This document shows, one piece after another, positions 36,592 to 47,001 of a DNA stretch of 64,000 nucleotides. The notes beneath the pieces were generated by a model. The model was not told where the DNA came from, ran no database searches, and worked only from the letters and a program-made list of their open reading frames with translations. The stretch's first letter is position 1, and each line of letters begins with the position of its first letter. Both the position numbers and the translations under genes were made by a program. This DNA comes from Hedera helix (Eukaryota > Streptophyta > Magnoliopsida > Apiales > Araliaceae), in assembly GCA_947179155.2 (NCBI GenBank), contig OX359282.1, positions 30,824,221-30,888,220 of the forward strand, in the 5' to 3' direction.

Positions 36592-37054
36592 TAAAATAGT
36601 ATTTTCGATAGACTGCAGTTTCCACGATAGTGACTAACTTAACCTGAATTCCTCTAAATTGTAACGCCCAAAAGTATAGAAACATCATTTTTAAATAATC
36701 TTGAAAATCATAGCTGGAACACCATAAATCCCAAAGACTAATATGAAAAGTCCATATATTCTGATCCTTTGTTATAGAGCATAACCAGGTGATATCACTC
36801 TCCCAATTAGTGAGTAAATTAAAGGCAATAATTTTCGCAAGTTCGTTACTTCCTTTAATTGCTTCTAAGAATGGATCTGGAACTACTGTAGCAGAGCTTT
36901 CACCTTCATCCTTACTGGATAGAACACGCATAATTTTTGCCTTAGGCAAATGATTCAACTCTGAGTTTGTAAGAAGATTATTCGTCGCCTCTTGTTTTGC
37001 AGCTACATTTGTTTCGGTAATTTCATAGTTAACCTCTTGATTTTCAGATGCCAT
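36434..37054 (-). CDS. unrecognised 206-aa ORF in the gag position of the Tekay-type element
   Basis: The first ORF after the primer-binding site starts MASENQEVNYE at 37054 and ends before 36434, overlapping the protease frame by about 158 bp in another frame. It has an acidic, Ser/Asn-rich start, a Trp- and aromatic-rich middle (WTFHISLWDLWCSS, MMFLYFWALQFRG) and an acidic C-terminus. No CCHC zinc knuckle or chromovirus gag motif is visible. I do not recognise it. It could be a captured host sequence, a highly diverged gag or a chance frame. Its position and ATG make translation from the element RNA possible. Confidence 0.55.
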   Translation of the reverse strand: MASENQEVNYEITETNVAAKQEATNNLLTNSELNHLPKAKIMRVLSSKDEGESSATVVPDPFLEAIKGSNELAKIIAFNLLTNWESDITWLCSITKDQNIWTFHISLWDLWCSSYDFQDYLKMMFLYFWALQFRGIQVKLVTIVETAVYRKYYFNGNHWYLTTDEVDEPEKQFARKLFSGIPMVEIREDPNEVFGIRFDDNSQETE

Positions 37055-37239
37055 ACCTAACTGTGGTCACAAAATAAATGTTAGTTCAAATAAACTGACT
37101 CATCACTTCATGTTCCTACATTTAAATCGATTCATTAGATAACAAAATCTAATTAGGTAGGACACACTAGTGATTGATTCTATTCGTCTCTCCCCTCCTA
37201 GTTCTAACCCCAGATCTCCATTAAAGACCATATCCCTAA

Positions 37240-37251
37240 GCTCTGATGCCA
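37240..37251 (-). other. primer-binding site, initiator tRNA-Met type
   Basis: In element sense TGGCATCAGAGC begins 2 nt after the 5' LTR. It differs at one base from TGGTATCAGAGC, the complement of the 3' end of plant initiator tRNA-Met. Confidence 0.9.
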
Positions 37252-37253
37252 AC

Positions 37254-40200
37254 TGTGACGCCCCCAAATTTGGGCCCACACAGCCCAAACTTGAGTCGTC
37301 AAAATACTACAACAAAATTATTACAACAAAGCACAACGTACAATAATACAGTGTATAATAATACACAACTAAGTCTTCACTATTATTGCCACACTATTTT
37401 ACAAAACGTGAAGACTATGATAACTATTCCTCGAACCCTCACTCCATTCCCCGGCTAGACCCTGTTATGTTTTCATCTCCTGTTGAAAAACAATGGAACA
37501 AAAGAAAGGGTGAGCTCAAATAGCCCAGTAAAGAATATCATGACTAAGATAATGACGAATAAATTATCATTAGTCTTCAACAGTTGAGTTCTTGATAGAA
37601 TACAATAGACTACAAGGTTTATATCAAAAACTGCAGTTAAATTCTTAAACAACGTTCAGATCAATAATAGCAGCGGAATGAGTAATCTATTAGAAGAATA
37701 ATGCAGACTATAATGTCCACTCGGTTCTCTTTTTAGGAAAACCATCATCAACTTTTATCATCTGAAATATCATTAGTCAAGATAATACAAATTCACAGTT
37801 CCTGATCATAATCATGCAGATCAACAGTTCATCTTTGCACTACGGGCCAAAGACATTCAATATAACACCAACGGTCATGATTATACCAGATTCAGCCTTT
37901 GGTCATAATCATACCAAACAACAGTTCATCTTTGCACTACGGGCCAAAGAGAACATTCACCACGTGCCATAAAAGACACCGAACAGATGTATCGCCTTTA
38001 ACCTATTATATCGCCTTTAACCTATCATCTGTTCAACAAATATATCACATCTGTGCCCCCGGCCACAGATATTCACAACAGCTTGATTTTTGGATGATTA
38101 GAATGATATAAATGATGAACAGAAGAAATAGGATAACAATAAGTATCGGAAGTTTACTTTGTACAGATTCAAATAATGTCCAAATTGTCAACATGATGTG
38201 GAGTGAAATTTAAAAATGATATTCAAGATCCACAGTTCAGAATAACGGTTACAATTCAATAGAAAGGTTCACGTAAATAGGAAGGTTCAGTTGAAATAAT
38301 GAAGTTCAACTATTATGGAACATATAATATTTTCAGGAATTATAGAAGCAATAGTTCCATAATAAATTTCGATTTAGGAGTATGAAAGAAAATAATATCC
38401 CTTACCGTAGCAGGTTTGATTAACAAAAGGTGAAGGAAATTAATACAAAGGGTTATTCACCAACAGGCGGCAATCCGCTCCGTAAGGTTATTCCCACAAT
38501 TTAATAGAATTTGAGTACAAAGAGTTATTCACCAAACAGGCGGCAATCCGCTCCGTAAGGTTATTCTCAGAGATTAATAATGAATGAATACGAAAGGTTA
38601 TTCACCAACAGGCGGCAATCCGCTCCGTAAGGTTATTCCCACAATTTAATAGGATTTGAGTACAAAGAGTTATTCACCAAACAGGCGGCAATCCGCTCCG
38701 TAAGGTTATTCTCAGAGATTAATAATGAATGAATACGAAAGGTTATTCACCAACAGGCGGCAATCCGCTCCGTAAGGTTATTCCCACAATTTAATACATG
38801 GAAATAAAAAGCACGTCTTATGAGTAAGGAAGAAACAATATTATTATCGAGAATCAAATAATGATAATCCCTTACCATAGTACGTTTGAATAATGGAAGA
38901 TGAAAAAGATGGTATCCCTTACCGTAGCAGGTTTGATTAACAAAAGGTGAAGGAAATTAATACAAAGGGTTATTCACCAACAGGCGGCAATCCGCTCCGT
39001 AAGGTTATTCCCACAATTTAATAGAATTTGAGTACAAAGAGTTATTCACCAAACAGGCGGCAATCCGCTCCGTAAGGTTATTCTCAGAGATTAATAATGA
39101 ATGAATACGAAAGGTTATTCACCAACAGGCGGCAATCCGCTCCGTAAGGTTATTCCCACAATTTAATACATGGAAATAAAAAGCACGTCTTATGAGTAAG
39201 GAAGAAACAATATTATTATCGAGAATCAAATAATGATAATCCCTTACCATAGTACGTTTGAATAATGGAAGATGAAAAAGATGGTATCCCTTACCTCAAC
39301 ACGTGACTGGATATTGATTTAAATGAGGTTGATTAACTTGAACAGTATACGTATACTTATAGATCTTCACAAATACTCAAGATGACTTAAGCACACTTAG
39401 AGAGAACTTTCACAAGAAGTATTTAGAGAGAGAAAGAAAGAACAAGTAAGGAAGTTTATGAAAAATCCTTAAGTTAATGCTTCTATTTATAGCCAAAAAT
39501 CTTATCATTCATTTAATCTAAACCATTCATTTAAAGATCACCTTTTAATCTACACCATCCATTTCAAATATTATATTATCTTTAATCTACACCATTCATT
39601 TCATATCACCTAATAATCACCTAACTTTATATTATAAACAAATCAATTTAATTATTCAACAATAATTCACACTTTAATCTACACCATTCATTTCATATCA
39701 CCTAATAATTACCTAACTTTATATTATAAACAAATCAATTCAATTATTCAACAACAATTCACACTTTAATCTACACCATTCATTTCATATCACCTAATAA
39801 TCACCTAACTTTATATTATAAACAAATAACTTTATCAATTCAATTATTATGACTAATTGTTATAAATACAGTATAGTTAGCTCTTAGATATCAAGTCAAT
39901 AAATTAATGAAATACAACTGTTTAAATAACATCATAATAGAGATAACAATAATGTAAAATAAAGCATACGTTACTGCGTAATGACAATTATTGATTCAAT
40001 AATGTGAATTACTGTGCATATGTTACTGTGACAATTATTAGGTTCAATAATTTTAAAAACAGTGCAACAACAATTATTGAATTGATAATATAAAATATTA
40101 TGCAGTGACAATTATCGATGAAATGATGCGTAACAGTTACGGTGTCAATTATCAGACCAATAATATGAGACACTATGCAATACCGTGTGTTACTGTAGAG

Positions 40201-40561
40201 TACCGTGTGCTACAGAAAATACCATAAACTACCGTATGCTACTATTCTTTTATCACCGGTATTTTAACAGTTCCGTTGACTATTTTTATTTAAAAATGTT
40301 ACTTCTGTCGTTTTCTATATCCGACAAATATTCCGTTGTGGGGTCCACCAATAATTTATTATTTCAGCGCCGTCGTACGGCACGAATATTCTCCGACCAA
40401 ACGAATATTCCCCGACAAAGCGAATATTGTCCGACAAAATAAAATTTGCACATAACATCCTTAACTTTCAATTTTGTTAATTTAACCACTTACTGTTTCA
40501 AAAAAAAAATATATATGAAGAAAAATTAAATTTTGTATTTCATAAAATTCGGGGTCTTACA
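37254..40561 (-). repeat. LTR (5' LTR of the element)
   Basis: This is the partner of 30383-33690, with constant offset 6871 and the same 3308-bp length, carrying the same two tandem arrays. The only difference I noticed is A at 40366 for G at 33495. In element sense this is the promoter-bearing 5' LTR. Confidence 0.97.
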
Positions 40562-40566
40562 TCTTT
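40562..40566. repeat. target site duplication TCTTT (right copy)
   Basis: It directly follows the TCTTACA end of the right LTR and is identical to 30378-30382. Confidence 0.95.
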
Positions 40567-41298
40567 GAGTACAAAGTTATGAATTCCCCCAATCTGGACT
40601 TGCTAATCTTAATAGGGTTTAGCTAGGATTGGTTCGGCTCTACCTAGCGACCAATCAACTTTATATATGGCCCCTTAATATAAAACTAATCCTTATGTCA
40701 CCCTTTTTTGCTCGAATGGGTTCCTATTAGAACTTTCTACATATCTGTTTATTAAACTCCTTATCCTTGAAAGCACTGATGGAGAAGAATTGATATAGAA
40801 AGTCCAAAGAGGGCTTAACATCTTGAGCATGGTAAAAGACTATAAAACTAAGAAGATAAATATAAGAAATAGGTACCAATTGGTTCAAACTGGGACCAAT
40901 GGTATGAAGGAGTTTAAGAAAAAAACTCTGAAGAGAAAAATGTAGACCAAAAAGAAGGAGCTGTCTTGACATGGCTATCCACCCATCTTCGAGTTACTAA
41001 TACATCCTCTCCTCTTGGCTAAGTTTCTTAATCTTGTCGCCTTTAGGAATGTAGAACTTAATCTTCAGCAATTCTATATCCGTTTTAGAGATGTTTAAAG
41101 GGGTGTTGGTTGTCCTATATATATCCATAACATATTTGGTTCTATCATGTGTCTTTACCTCTCTAGGGGTCCTATATTGATCTAGCACTGGTAATTTATA
41201 GATTTTCCCCTCTTAGATATCCTCTCTATTGCCATAGTAATTTCATCGTCAACATGAGAGGATGAAAATAGACCTAAATTTTGAGAAGAACTAGCCAT
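40562..41298 (-). pseudogene. 5' part of the degenerate gag-like 'putative gypsy-type transposon' ORF
   Basis: The reading starts at an ATG at 41298 (MASSSQNLGLFSSSH). It shifts frame near 41200 to the piece at 41188-40997, which contains DQYRTPREVK, and then to 40972-40727, which contains GLHFSLQSFFLKLL and PSLNQLVPISYIYLL. The last part resembles the conserved core of plant gag-like proteins called putative gypsy-type transposon. At least two frameshifts and several stops show it is dead. The Tekay-type element was inserted at 40561/40562, and the remaining C-terminal part is found at 30382-29340. A (CT)n tract at 41422-41440 lies upstream. Confidence 0.6.
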
Positions 41299-43749
41299 TT
41301 ATAAGTAATGGAAAATAAAATTAAGAGGAAAAGAAGAATCTTACTAAGAACAGAAAGAAATTTGGAGATTGATGAAGTGATTGGTGCTGAATCTGCTACC
41401 AGAAGGAAACTAGGGCTATACTATCTCTCTCTCTCTCTCTTCAAAGATTTTGATATCACAAATGCCAGAAAAGTGAGATAACTTTCACTCTATCTACTTA
41501 TACCCAAAATCAATTGCTTAATTTATCATAATCCTACATTTGGAAGGGTAGTGGAGCATGGTTCCCTATAATTACGTGTGTGTGGTCCTAATATTCCCCC
41601 TACCCCCTAACAAAGCCATTATAACCTCTTGATATTTTTATGCGCTTGGGTAACTCAGATCATGTGGCCTCCTTTGTTCAGAGTTCACTTCTTAGAAGTT
41701 CATATGGATTCAGTGGATACCCATCAACCCACACTTAAACAAATTACTTCTTTTAAAAGGAATAATTGCATCGGTTCTAAATGGAAGGTGAACCTTTCAA
41801 TCGTAGATTGAATTCCCCTTTATCTGTGTTCTGCCTTAGGTCGAGATAGCCCATCGGGCTCTCGAAACCTTTTCTTTACTTATCCACCTTACTTCATATG
41901 TTGAAAAAGTGGGGGTAGTGTGGGATTGCGTATTTATTAGCGTAAATGGACTGCCTATATTAGGTCTTATCCTCCACACATCTCATATATAATACTAATT
42001 TGTATAGTAATTACATTTTTCAACAGGATCTCTATTGTACAATTCTATTAAAATTTATAATCTTATTGAAAAAGTGTGACTACTATAAATACAACGTGAA
42101 TAATAGAGGTACGGATAGATACAAGATTATAACCTATTAAAATACTTCTTACTTCCATTGTTAAATTATCTTGAAACATATTTTTACTCTCACACTAGAG
42201 GTATTCCCGACGGCCCAAACCGTCAAGTACTTACTAGTAGTTCTTTACGTATAGGTTTACGTCCAAATCAATGGTTGAATGTGTGAAAAAATTCGAACGT
42301 TAATAAGAAATATATATACAAAATTAATGAACAATCTATAAGGTTATAACAAGAAGTCATGGCCCAACCATTTGTATGTATCAATTATAAACTTGAAGAG
42401 ATTATAATATTTCATCTATGCAAATGTTGCAACTCGATGTGTCAATTTTTTTTTCCTTCTCAGTCATGTGAATAATTACAAGTGATAATTTTGTTTTTAA
42501 AAGATACTCCCTCTGTTCTCAATTGAATGACTTAAGTAATAAAAAAAAATTGTCCTTAAAAGCATGTTTAAATCCCCTAACCAATTAGATAAAATTTTAC
42601 ATTAAGTAACTTACTCTTAACTATTTTATATTTTAGTTAAATAATTAATCAATCACATCATAAAAGAATGAATCAAATTAATTCACTTTCTCTTCACAAA
42701 CTCAAGTGTCAACTAACACAATTAATACATACATATCAATACAAGGGCAAAATAGAAAATAAATTTAAATACTCTTCTCTTCTTTGATTACTGTAATTTG
42801 TGTGAAACTATTTGTCCTTAATCTACCATTTTGGAGACGGTGAAAGTGTATAATATAAATGATTGACCACCTTTATAATAATATATAATTATTTATATTA
42901 ATGTATTTCACAATTATAATTTATAAAAAAAATCTCGACACATAGCATGACTTTTCATCCGAATGACATGATTTTGTGGAACATACATTAATTAAAATTT
43001 ATATATAAAAAACTTCAGAATATATACTGTCTTTGAACTTATTTTTTTATTTCTTTATAAAATAATATTATCTTGTATAAAAATGTGTAAATTCTTTTGT
43101 GAATAGACACATTAAAATTGTACTTAATTTTTTATTATACCATTGTTATACAAAAAATAAATTAACATATTTTTATTGGAAGGACAAGAGGATAGAGTCA
43201 TTTATATTGAAAAGTGTAACTAAACAACATTCAACCACACTATTAGAAAAATGTGTATGACATAAATTTTAATATAAAATGTACTTTTTAATAGCGTGGA
43301 TAAATATAATAGTTAGATGTAGTGATTGCCTGTTGTAAGTAAGGGTATTTAAATTTTTTGATATAAACGGTATTTAGAGTATATTGAATTGGTTCGAACC
43401 GACTAATTTAAGATAAAAAAGATCGGTGCAGTATCGATTTAGAGTTTTGGGAGTTTAGTATTTATCAAATTGTACTAGTTATACTAATTTCTTAATTTTT
43501 TTAATTATTATTATTAAATAATTAAAAATAATAATAATTATTATTATTATTTTTGATATAATTCAATCGATATCATTTTGGATGAATTTAGTATCGGTTC
43601 GCTCCGATTCGATAGTGTTAATACCGATTTCCTAGTCGCAAGTGTGGGTTATTCATAATAATTACTTAACGGCCTCGGAGTTTCCCAAATCTGCAAAAAC
43701 TGCATATTTTTAGATTTTGGGTAAGAGTTTAGTTCTTATTAAACTTTTT
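41299..43749. other. intergenic AT-rich DNA
   Basis: No gene is seen. It contains the presumed leader of the outer gag-like element, the right copy of its flanking direct repeat (42305-42392), a single Stowaway-like terminus near 42513 without a convincing partner, and AT-rich DNA leading to the presumed ceramidase promoter. Confidence 0.5.
42305..42392 (+). repeat. right copy of a direct repeat flanking the nested transposon block
   Basis: AAGGTTATAACAAGAAGTCA and the following TTTGTATGTATCAATTATAA match 29245-29331 in the same orientation. This could be the decayed terminal repeat (5' end in minus orientation) of the outer gag-like element. Confidence 0.6.
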
Positions 43750-43880
43750 TTCCGCTACAGAGAAAGAAAACTTGATATACATCTCTGCGAAGGGAGAGAG
43801 AGAATTGAGGAGGGTTTCTTAGAGAGAGAAAGCTTATGAGAAAGATGAGGGAAATATAGATCTGATTTACAGGGTTAGTC
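43750..43880 (+). other. probable 5'UTR exon of the alkaline ceramidase gene
   Basis: A purine-rich stretch (GAGAAAGAAAAC, then GAGAGAGAGAATTGAGGAGG) follows AT-rich DNA and ends in TTTACAGG followed by GTTAGT, a possible splice donor near 43880. A matching acceptor would be TGTTACAG near 51631, 94 bp upstream of the ATG. The long plus-strand T-rich tract without genes between them fits a 5'UTR intron of about 7.7 kb. This is inference; no transcript evidence is available here. Confidence 0.4.
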
Positions 43881-44723
43881 ATTCTTGCTTTTTTGCTTTC
43901 ATTTTAGCTTTATTGCTGTAAAATTTGCTTAATTTTTGTGGTTTTGAGTTTTAGAATTGTGTCAATTGGATCCGTTTGATTAAACGCGCATTGTTGATAT
44001 GCTTGAAAATTGCTTACGATTAATATGTTAATGGAAATCTAAATTTTGTTGTGTTTGCTGAATGTGTTGGGGATTCTATTTCTAATGTTCATGTTAATGT
44101 TAGTGATTTGGAAGTTACTTCGCAGTTATGCCAATTTTTTACTTATTTTTAATATTAAATTTGTTGGAGGCTCAACTGTTTGATAGAATAAGCTCTTACA
44201 TGTCATTAGGTTAAGTTGTTACTTCGCCATTATAAATTGTATGTGTATTAGAAACAAATTTTATGCACTATGTTTCTGAATAATGGAAGAATGAATGTTA
44301 ATAGTATAGCAACTACAGTTGCACGGTCATTTAGTCTGGAAATTATCATGCTAGTAAAATCCCCTTAAAATTATGAACTAGAGATATAATAAGACATAGG
44401 ACAGGAGTTGCAGCGTATGATAATACTTGGGAAAAAAGTTGTTAGATGACTGGCAGAAAAGATTTGGTTAGAGGTCATTCATCCATCCAGGAAAACTTTT
44501 GTAGAAAATTTGAGGTTTGCAGAATCTATATTTGTTGGGATAAAAAAGAGGAGCTGAATTTTTTTTATATTATTATATTTTTGTAGGAAACGAAATTATA
44601 TTGTAAAAATTTATTGTTCATCTTTATCTATGTCATGTGTTATTATTTATTGGGGTTTTATTTAGTTTTTGTGTTATTATGTTTAGGTATTGTGGGTGAA
44701 TGGGTTGTGCGACTTATTCACGT

Positions 44724-44803
44724 TGGGATAGTTGATGGTGGTGAAGTTGTTACTCACTTGGTCTGGGATAGTTGATAGTGGGGAAGTTGTTACTCACTTG
44801 GTC
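44724..44803 (+). repeat. two-copy 40-bp tandem repeat
   Basis: GGGATAGTTGATGGTGGTGA at 44724 is repeated at 44764 with two changes; both copies continue AGTTGTTACTCACTTGGTCT. It lies within the presumed 5'UTR intron. Confidence 0.9.
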
Positions 44804-45675
44804 TGCAGGCCAACCTTTATTTGTCATTTATCATACTAGTATAAATGAAATTAAATCCATTTTGAGGTTGAGATATCTTTAGCTAAAGACGAAAGTGATC
44901 TTTGAAGATTTACACCAAAGCATCCTGACAGTGGCTAATTTTCTCAGGCAAATTTATCTTTTCCGTTCATTTTACATCTTCCACTGTTTTGTCCTGCATT
45001 ACGTGTTGAATATAACATAATTTCATTTTATGCTGCTCTGTGGGAGTTTCCTGAATCAAGTTATTCGTCCTATAAATATCTTATAAATTTTTATTCTTGC
45101 AAACCTATATATAAGACTTTAGTACTATTTGTAATAAATATAACAACAATATTCAATATATCTATTTTATCTCTAACATGGTATCAAAGCTAGTTTGATT
45201 TTGAGAGGCCCATTAGAAGTCTTGCATCTGCCGTTGGCGGTGGGTAGTTTTTCTTCTTGCAGTTCTTTTTCTGTTTTTTTAGAGAAAACAAAAGAAAAAT
45301 CCATGGTCATTGTTTGTTTTTATACTGAAACAAAAATGGTTCGTCCTTGGTAGTTATTTCTCTTGTTGAATATGTAAATGAATGGTTGATTGGAAAGTAC
45401 GGATTGCATTGGGCCGAGATTTTAGGAAAGAGTGTCCTTCGATTTCGCAAGGAGTCCTTCGTAGTTGTTTTTAGAGGATAGAGAGTCCTTCACATTTGTT
45501 ATGGGAGATGAGTGTTCTCCATGTAGACTTGGAAAAATTTGCCTTGGCCCCCAGGTCGGCCCGACACAACCTCTAAAAATTGGGCTTTGGGCCTTAATTT
45601 TTTTAGCCCATGAAAACTTGGATCATTTTGGCCTGGCCCGCGAGTCAATTTTTCTTTTCTTTAATATTAAGTATT

Positions 45676-46378
45676 ATAAGGAGGCGAGTTCGGCTTAAAA
45701 CTAGTTGAACTTGAAGGTTTAGAGTTGCTAAAAGATGTTGCACCATACACAGGAGGAGGGAGGGGAATCATATTAGGAGCATTCCCTTTTCGACGATTGT
45801 GCTCCACCAAAGGGAAAAAGAAAATTAAGGCTGATCAACTTTTGTGCCCAGAGGCCAGAGGTAATAAAGCATAAAAACAATGTAAAATGTAACAATCAAT
45901 TACCCTAATATATTGAGCTCTATGCTTGCTTTATACTGGGATGGAATTTCCATCAAAGCTTATCGAGCAAATTCAGTCTCTTTCCCAGACGTGGAAAGCC
46001 TCTTCAACATAATTTCTGTAAAATTGACAAACTATAAGAGAAAAAGAGAAATTCATCAACTTAAGCATTCCAAACAATAATATGCAGTAACATATAAAAG
46101 GAAGGCACTGGCAATTAAGGCCACGTAGATGTAAATGCCATTATAACATACTTGAAAATTATCATGGACTCGATGTTATCATCAAATTCCCTCATCATAT
46201 CCCAGGGTCCATCTCCCACTCCAACTAATATAATAGAGAAGGGAAGCTTGCTTAAAAGTAATATAGATATATATAAAATAACGTTCAATAATTGCTTTAA
46301 AAGTTTTTTGGCTGATTTTTGGAGACCCAATTACCTTGCATGGACAATTGCTTCAACAGTTTTATCTTCTTGTGGACT
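45676..46378 (-). pseudogene. fragment of an RGLG-type (copine/vWA plus RING) E3 ubiquitin ligase gene
   Basis: Read downward, pieces match remembered RGLG proteins in the correct order: SPQEDKTVEAIVHA (46378-46337); KLPFSIILVGVGDGPWDMM and REFDDN (about 46252-46170), the end of the copine/vWA domain; IMLKRLSTSGKETEFAR, a stop, then ALMEIPSQYKASIEL (about 46018-45915); and MIPLPPPVYGATSF and later Ser/Pro-rich residues (about 45783-45676). The gaps between pieces carry intron-like borders, so genomic DNA was captured rather than spliced mRNA. An in-frame stop follows TEFAR, and neither the N-terminus nor the RING finger is present. It lies antisense to the copia-like element that contains it. 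Non-functional. Confidence 0.8.
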
Positions 46379-46577
46379 TAATAAAATATAAACACTAATA
46401 AAAAGAGGATCAAGTCAATTTTTTAGTCTATATAATATAATTGTAATTGTTATAAAAAAAAAAGGCCCGCGGGCTGGCCCTGCCTAACCTGGGCCACGTG
46501 CCTCTTATTTTCAACTTAGAAAAATCTGAGTCATTTTGGCCCAACCAATTTGCCCGTTTTCCAAGGATATCATCTGT

Positions 46578-46650
46578 GGTATAAACTTTTCACACATCCA
46601 CTTTTCGGCACATGATATCCTCGAAAAGTGAATGTGTGAAGTTGTATACC
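46578..46650. repeat. near-perfect hairpin, 30-bp arms
   Basis: GGTATAAACTTTTCACACAT at 46578 is mirrored by ATGTGTGAAGTTGTATACC ending at 46650, and CACTTTTCG by CGAAAAGTG; the loop is about 14 nt. It is probably a small foldback element or part of the copia remnant. Confidence 0.8.
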
Positions 46651-47001
46651 AAATATGTGAAATCTAACTTTGGACAAAAAATAAATAAATAAATAAACTT
46701 TTCTTCTTGTGCAAATTGAAGAGGGTCTCAATTTGTGTGGAAGTGTTGAAGGTAAAATAATTCTGCGTTATGGTTGGTTTGAGTCTTTTATTTTAAGATT
46801 ATGTTATAAGTCGTTATATAAGACTTCCAACTTGGGGGGAGTGTTAGAAGATTATTCTAGAATCATGATTATTATTAAAGTATATTATTATTAGAACTTG
46901 ATCACTAAGCATACTTGGGCCCACACATACTTGACACCTACTCAACTAGTAGCCTATATACAAGGCTTTAGTACTCTTTGTAATAAATATAACAACAATA
47001 T

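Larger units (their letters stand above)
30383..40561 (-). mobile_element. Ty3/gypsy LTR retrotransposon, Tekay/Del-type chromovirus, non-autonomous
   Basis: A complete 10,179-bp element lies in minus orientation. The two 3308-bp LTRs (30383-33690 and 37254-40561) have TG...CA ends; I noticed only one substitution between them (G at 33495, A at 40366). A perfect 5-bp target duplication TCTTT flanks it. The primer-binding site at 37251-37240 and the polypurine tract at 33704-33691 are in place. The internal 3.56 kb holds an intact RNase H-integrase-chromodomain frame, a frameshifted protease, no reverse-transcriptase catalytic core and no recognisable gag. The chromodomain at the integrase C-terminus and the very long LTRs point to the Tekay clade. 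It is inserted in the older gag-like pseudogene. Near-identical LTRs mean very recent transposition, which must have been driven in trans. Confidence 0.95.
45104..47001 (+). mobile_element. Ty1/copia-like LTR retroelement remnant
   Basis: The 3' part of a left LTR (45104-45178, ending CTCTAACA) is followed directly by TGGTATCAAAGCT (45179-45191), a copia-type initiator-Met primer-binding site. At the other end a polypurine tract CTTGGGGGGAG (46831-46841) precedes a right LTR starting TGTTAGAAG (46842). The two LTR parts share TTTAGTACTNTTTGTAATAA and AATATAACAACAATAT. Both LTRs are truncated, and the 1.66-kb interior has no gag or pol. Instead it contains an antisense RGLG fragment flanked by GGCCC-rich segments. 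It is a non-autonomous or heavily rearranged element. Confidence 0.7.

Noticed and set aside
42513..42990. Stowaway MITE suggested by TACTCCCTCTGTTCTC near 42511
   Set aside because: No convincing inverted partner with TA was found on the right, so no element was called.
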